NCBI GenBank assembly: GCA_046757205.1
Contig: JBHHXR010000189.1
Span: 1 to 7,289, forward strand
Length of the DNA: 7,289 nucleotides
Source: JBHHXR01 sp046757205
GTDB lineage: Bacteria; Pseudomonadota; Alphaproteobacteria; Rhodobacterales; Rhodobacteraceae
Direction: 5' to 3'
This document shows positions 6,079 to 7,289 of this stretch, piece by piece (position 1 is the stretch's first letter; every line of letters starts with the position of its first letter). Made by a program: the position numbers and the translations under genes. The notes under the pieces were generated by a model that ran no database searches, was not told the origin of the DNA, and saw only the letters and a list, made by a program, of their open reading frames with translations.

Positions 6079-6888
6079 TCAACGCTGGCTGACTTTGGCC
6101 GGCTGCCGGTAAAAGACGTGATCGCCGATGGTCGCGGTGCGCAGCATCCGACTCGCCCACCTCGGCTGAACCGTGAGCGTGTGATAGTGCGTCGCCCCCT
6201 CGGTGATCGACGGGCGGTACCCGTCAAGCATCAGGCGGGCGATCTTGGCGACCCGCTCATACGCGGTCTTTTCCGCGATCACTTCCTTGCGGCCGTCGCA
6301 GTAATAGGAGAACTGGCAGGCGTTCCGTCGCGTCGCGCCCTGCCGGACCACACCGCAGATCGTATTGGGAAAGGACGGCGACAGCTTGCGGTTCAGGATC
6401 ACCTCGGCCACCGCCATCTGGCCCTTGACGGTTTCGCCGCGCGCCTCGAAATACAGCGCCTCGGCGAGGCAGTCGAATTCCGGCCCGCCGCTGGCCTGCG
6501 GCAGCCGGTCGAGATAGCTCTTGCCGATTTCCTCGGCCGGACGGACCCGGAAGAGGTTGAACAGCCCGCCCGACCGGGACCTGCGCCCGGACATCAGCGT
6601 CCGGCGCGCCGAGGCAGAGGTCACAAGCATCCGGTCCGGAAACACCGCCTGCTCGTCGAGCGAGAGCAGTTGCTGGCGGCGGTCGGCATCGGGCACCACC
6701 ACGTCCCTCAGCGCCGATTTTTCCTGCGCCAGCATCTCGGAGATCTGCTCGCGCACCTGCAGTTCCACCGAATAATTCGGTGACTTGGAGGAGATTTCCC
6801 CGTTCGCCACGCCGTACACGGGTACGAACGCGGCCAGTGCCGCCGCAACGCCTGCAGCGAACCTGATCGGTATGATTTTCATCTTCAT
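6079..6888 (-). CDS. Secreted SleB-type cell wall hydrolase
   Basis: A 269-residue exported protein. The basic start MKMKIIPIRF followed by AAGVAAALAAFVPVYG is a Sec signal peptide. Residues about 140-262 match the Hydrolase_2/SleB domain: CLAEALYFEARGE with the catalytic-type Glu148, GQMAVAEVILNR, FPNTICGVV, CQFSYYCDG (191-199), GATHYHT (231-237) and a final GDHVFYR. SleB domains act as lytic transglycosylases or related glycan-cleaving enzymes on peptidoglycan; in non-sporulating alphaproteobacteria they serve in wall remodelling rather than germination. Four cysteines (140, 178, 191, 197) lie in the domain and could be paired in the periplasm. Residues 30-135 form a charged, poorly recognisable linker. 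The ATG at 6888 has a GGTGGGG just upstream; the ATG at 6882 is equally possible. Single gene, convergent with the CAP gene. Confidence 0.9.
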   Translation of the reverse strand: MKMKIIPIRFAAGVAAALAAFVPVYGVANGEISSKSPNYSVELQVREQISEMLAQEKSALRDVVVPDADRRQQLLSLDEQAVFPDRMLVTSASARRTLMSGRRSRSGGLFNLFRVRPAEEIGKSYLDRLPQASGGPEFDCLAEALYFEARGETVKGQMAVAEVILNRKLSPSFPNTICGVVRQGATRRNACQFSYYCDGRKEVIAEKTAYERVAKIARLMLDGYRPSITEGATHYHTLTVQPRWASRMLRTATIGDHVFYRQPAKVSQR

Positions 6889-7168
6889 GGCCCCACCGCC
6901 GACAAGAGTCCGGACGCCCGTGGATCAGGCAGGGCGCCCTGCGTACTTTTTAACATAGCAAGGCCAGCGCACATACGATTTGTCCTTATTGTCCAGCGCC
7001 TTGCCGGTCCCGCAGCAGGGTCCGGCCGCATCCGGAAAATCAGAGTCCGGTCACAAATGGTTCAATTTCCTGTGGATTCAAGGATTCGCCACGGCAGAGC
7101 CGGGGCCGCGCGAATTCGGCAGGATTCAGCCGGAATCCGGGGAACTCCGCCGGCGCGCGGCGGCGGCG
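6889..7168. promoter_or_regulatory. Gene-free upstream region of the hydrolase, with palindrome
   Basis: This stretch of 280 bases lies between the start of the SleB-like gene and the stop of the edge gene, both on the minus strand. It must hold the hydrolase promoter unless the two genes are co-transcribed. An AT-rich patch at 6947-6957 (minus strand TATGTTAAAAA) could be a -10 region, but no good -35 lies at the right distance. Immediately downstream of it on the minus strand is a 14-base palindrome (6929-6942). A weak stem GGATTC/GAATCC lies at 7122-7138, without a T-run. No open frame with coding character was seen. Confidence 0.55.
6929..6942. repeat. Perfect 14-base palindrome upstream of the hydrolase gene
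   Basis: GCAGGGCGCCCTGC is its own reverse complement. It sits 41 bases before the hydrolase ATG, a few bases downstream (minus strand) of the AT-rich patch at 6947-6957. As it lacks a proper loop and no T-run follows on the minus strand, an operator for a dimeric regulator fits better than a terminator, but no known binding site is recognised. Confidence 0.45.
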
Positions 7169-7289
7169 CTACTCGCGTTCCGGGCGACCCGCCGCGATTC
7201 CGGCCTCCGCGCCGGGCGAATCCCCGGCGCTCAGAATCGTCGCCTGTGCCGCCGCCAGCCGGGCGATCGGCACCCGGAAGGCGGAGCAC
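7169..7289 (-). CDS. C-terminal end of an unidentified gene, cut by the window edge
   Basis: On the minus strand the frame that begins at base 7288 runs 39 codons to a TAG at 7171-7169. The residues include AFRVPIARLAAAQATILSAG followed by an alanine/glycine-rich tail ending GRPERE. Most third positions are G or C (about four in five), clearly more than in the overlapping frame that opens with GTG at 7289, which supports this frame as the coding one. The sequence suggests an amphipathic helix followed by a flexible tail. No family is recognisable from so short a piece. If the gene lacks a terminator it could be co-transcribed with the hydrolase 280 bases downstream, but the long gap argues against this. 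Confidence 0.5.
   Translation of the reverse strand, partial: CSAFRVPIARLAAAQATILSAGDSPGAEAGIAAGRPERE

Noticed and set aside
7062..7289. A 75-codon frame on the minus strand starting at the right edge
   Set aside because: Its third positions are less GC-rich than those of the alternative frame ending at 7169, and its Arg/Gly/Pro-rich product is typical of an off-frame reading.

Overview
The window is GC-rich chromosomal DNA (roughly two thirds G+C by eye) whose gene content points to an alphaproteobacterium, most likely Rhodobacterales or a near relative. The best taxonomic clues, judged from memory of the families, are three. The first is a long FolB (dihydroneopterin aldolase) carrying an extra C-terminal domain. 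The second is a FolP with an N-terminal extension of about 70 residues beginning MRDYFRPI. The third is a CAP-domain protein with the cysteine-containing insert seen in marine and soil alphaproteobacteria. No tRNA, rRNA, CRISPR array, insertion sequence or phage gene was seen.

Layout, left to right. The first 98 bases hold at most the first codons of a divergent minus-strand gene. At 99-1049 (+) lies an EamA/DMT-type ten-helix transporter. It converges, with only 16 bases between, on a four-gene minus-strand operon read from right to left: folB (4105-5061), a Gph-like HAD phosphatase (3437-4096), folP (2415-3422) and glmM (1066-2403). The gaps inside the operon are 8, 14 and 11 bases, so the genes are surely co-transcribed and probably translationally coupled. 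Two of the four (gph and folP) start with GTG. A 254-base divergent intergenic region separates folB from a secreted CAP/SCP protein gene (5316-5990, +), which ends at a clear intrinsic terminator (6032-6059). Converging on it is a secreted SleB-type cell-wall hydrolase (6079-6888, -). A gene-free stretch with a 14-base perfect palindrome follows. The right edge holds the C-terminal 39 codons of an unidentified minus-strand gene.

How the genes work together. FolB and FolP are two steps of dihydropteroate synthesis, and the HAD phosphatase between them may supply the dihydroneopterin-phosphate dephosphorylation step. GlmM makes glucosamine-1-phosphate for UDP-GlcNAc, hence for peptidoglycan and lipid A; the folP-glmM pairing is conserved widely in proteobacteria. 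The SleB-like hydrolase acts on the same wall outside the cytoplasm. The CAP protein is exported but of unknown function.

This is mainly an ordinary housekeeping region. The two most interesting points are the FolB C-terminal domain, which reads like a degenerate amino-acid-kinase (MfnE-like) domain lacking its catalytic lysine and glycine loop, and the HAD phosphatase embedded in the folate operon. I did not find a convincing new multi-gene system.
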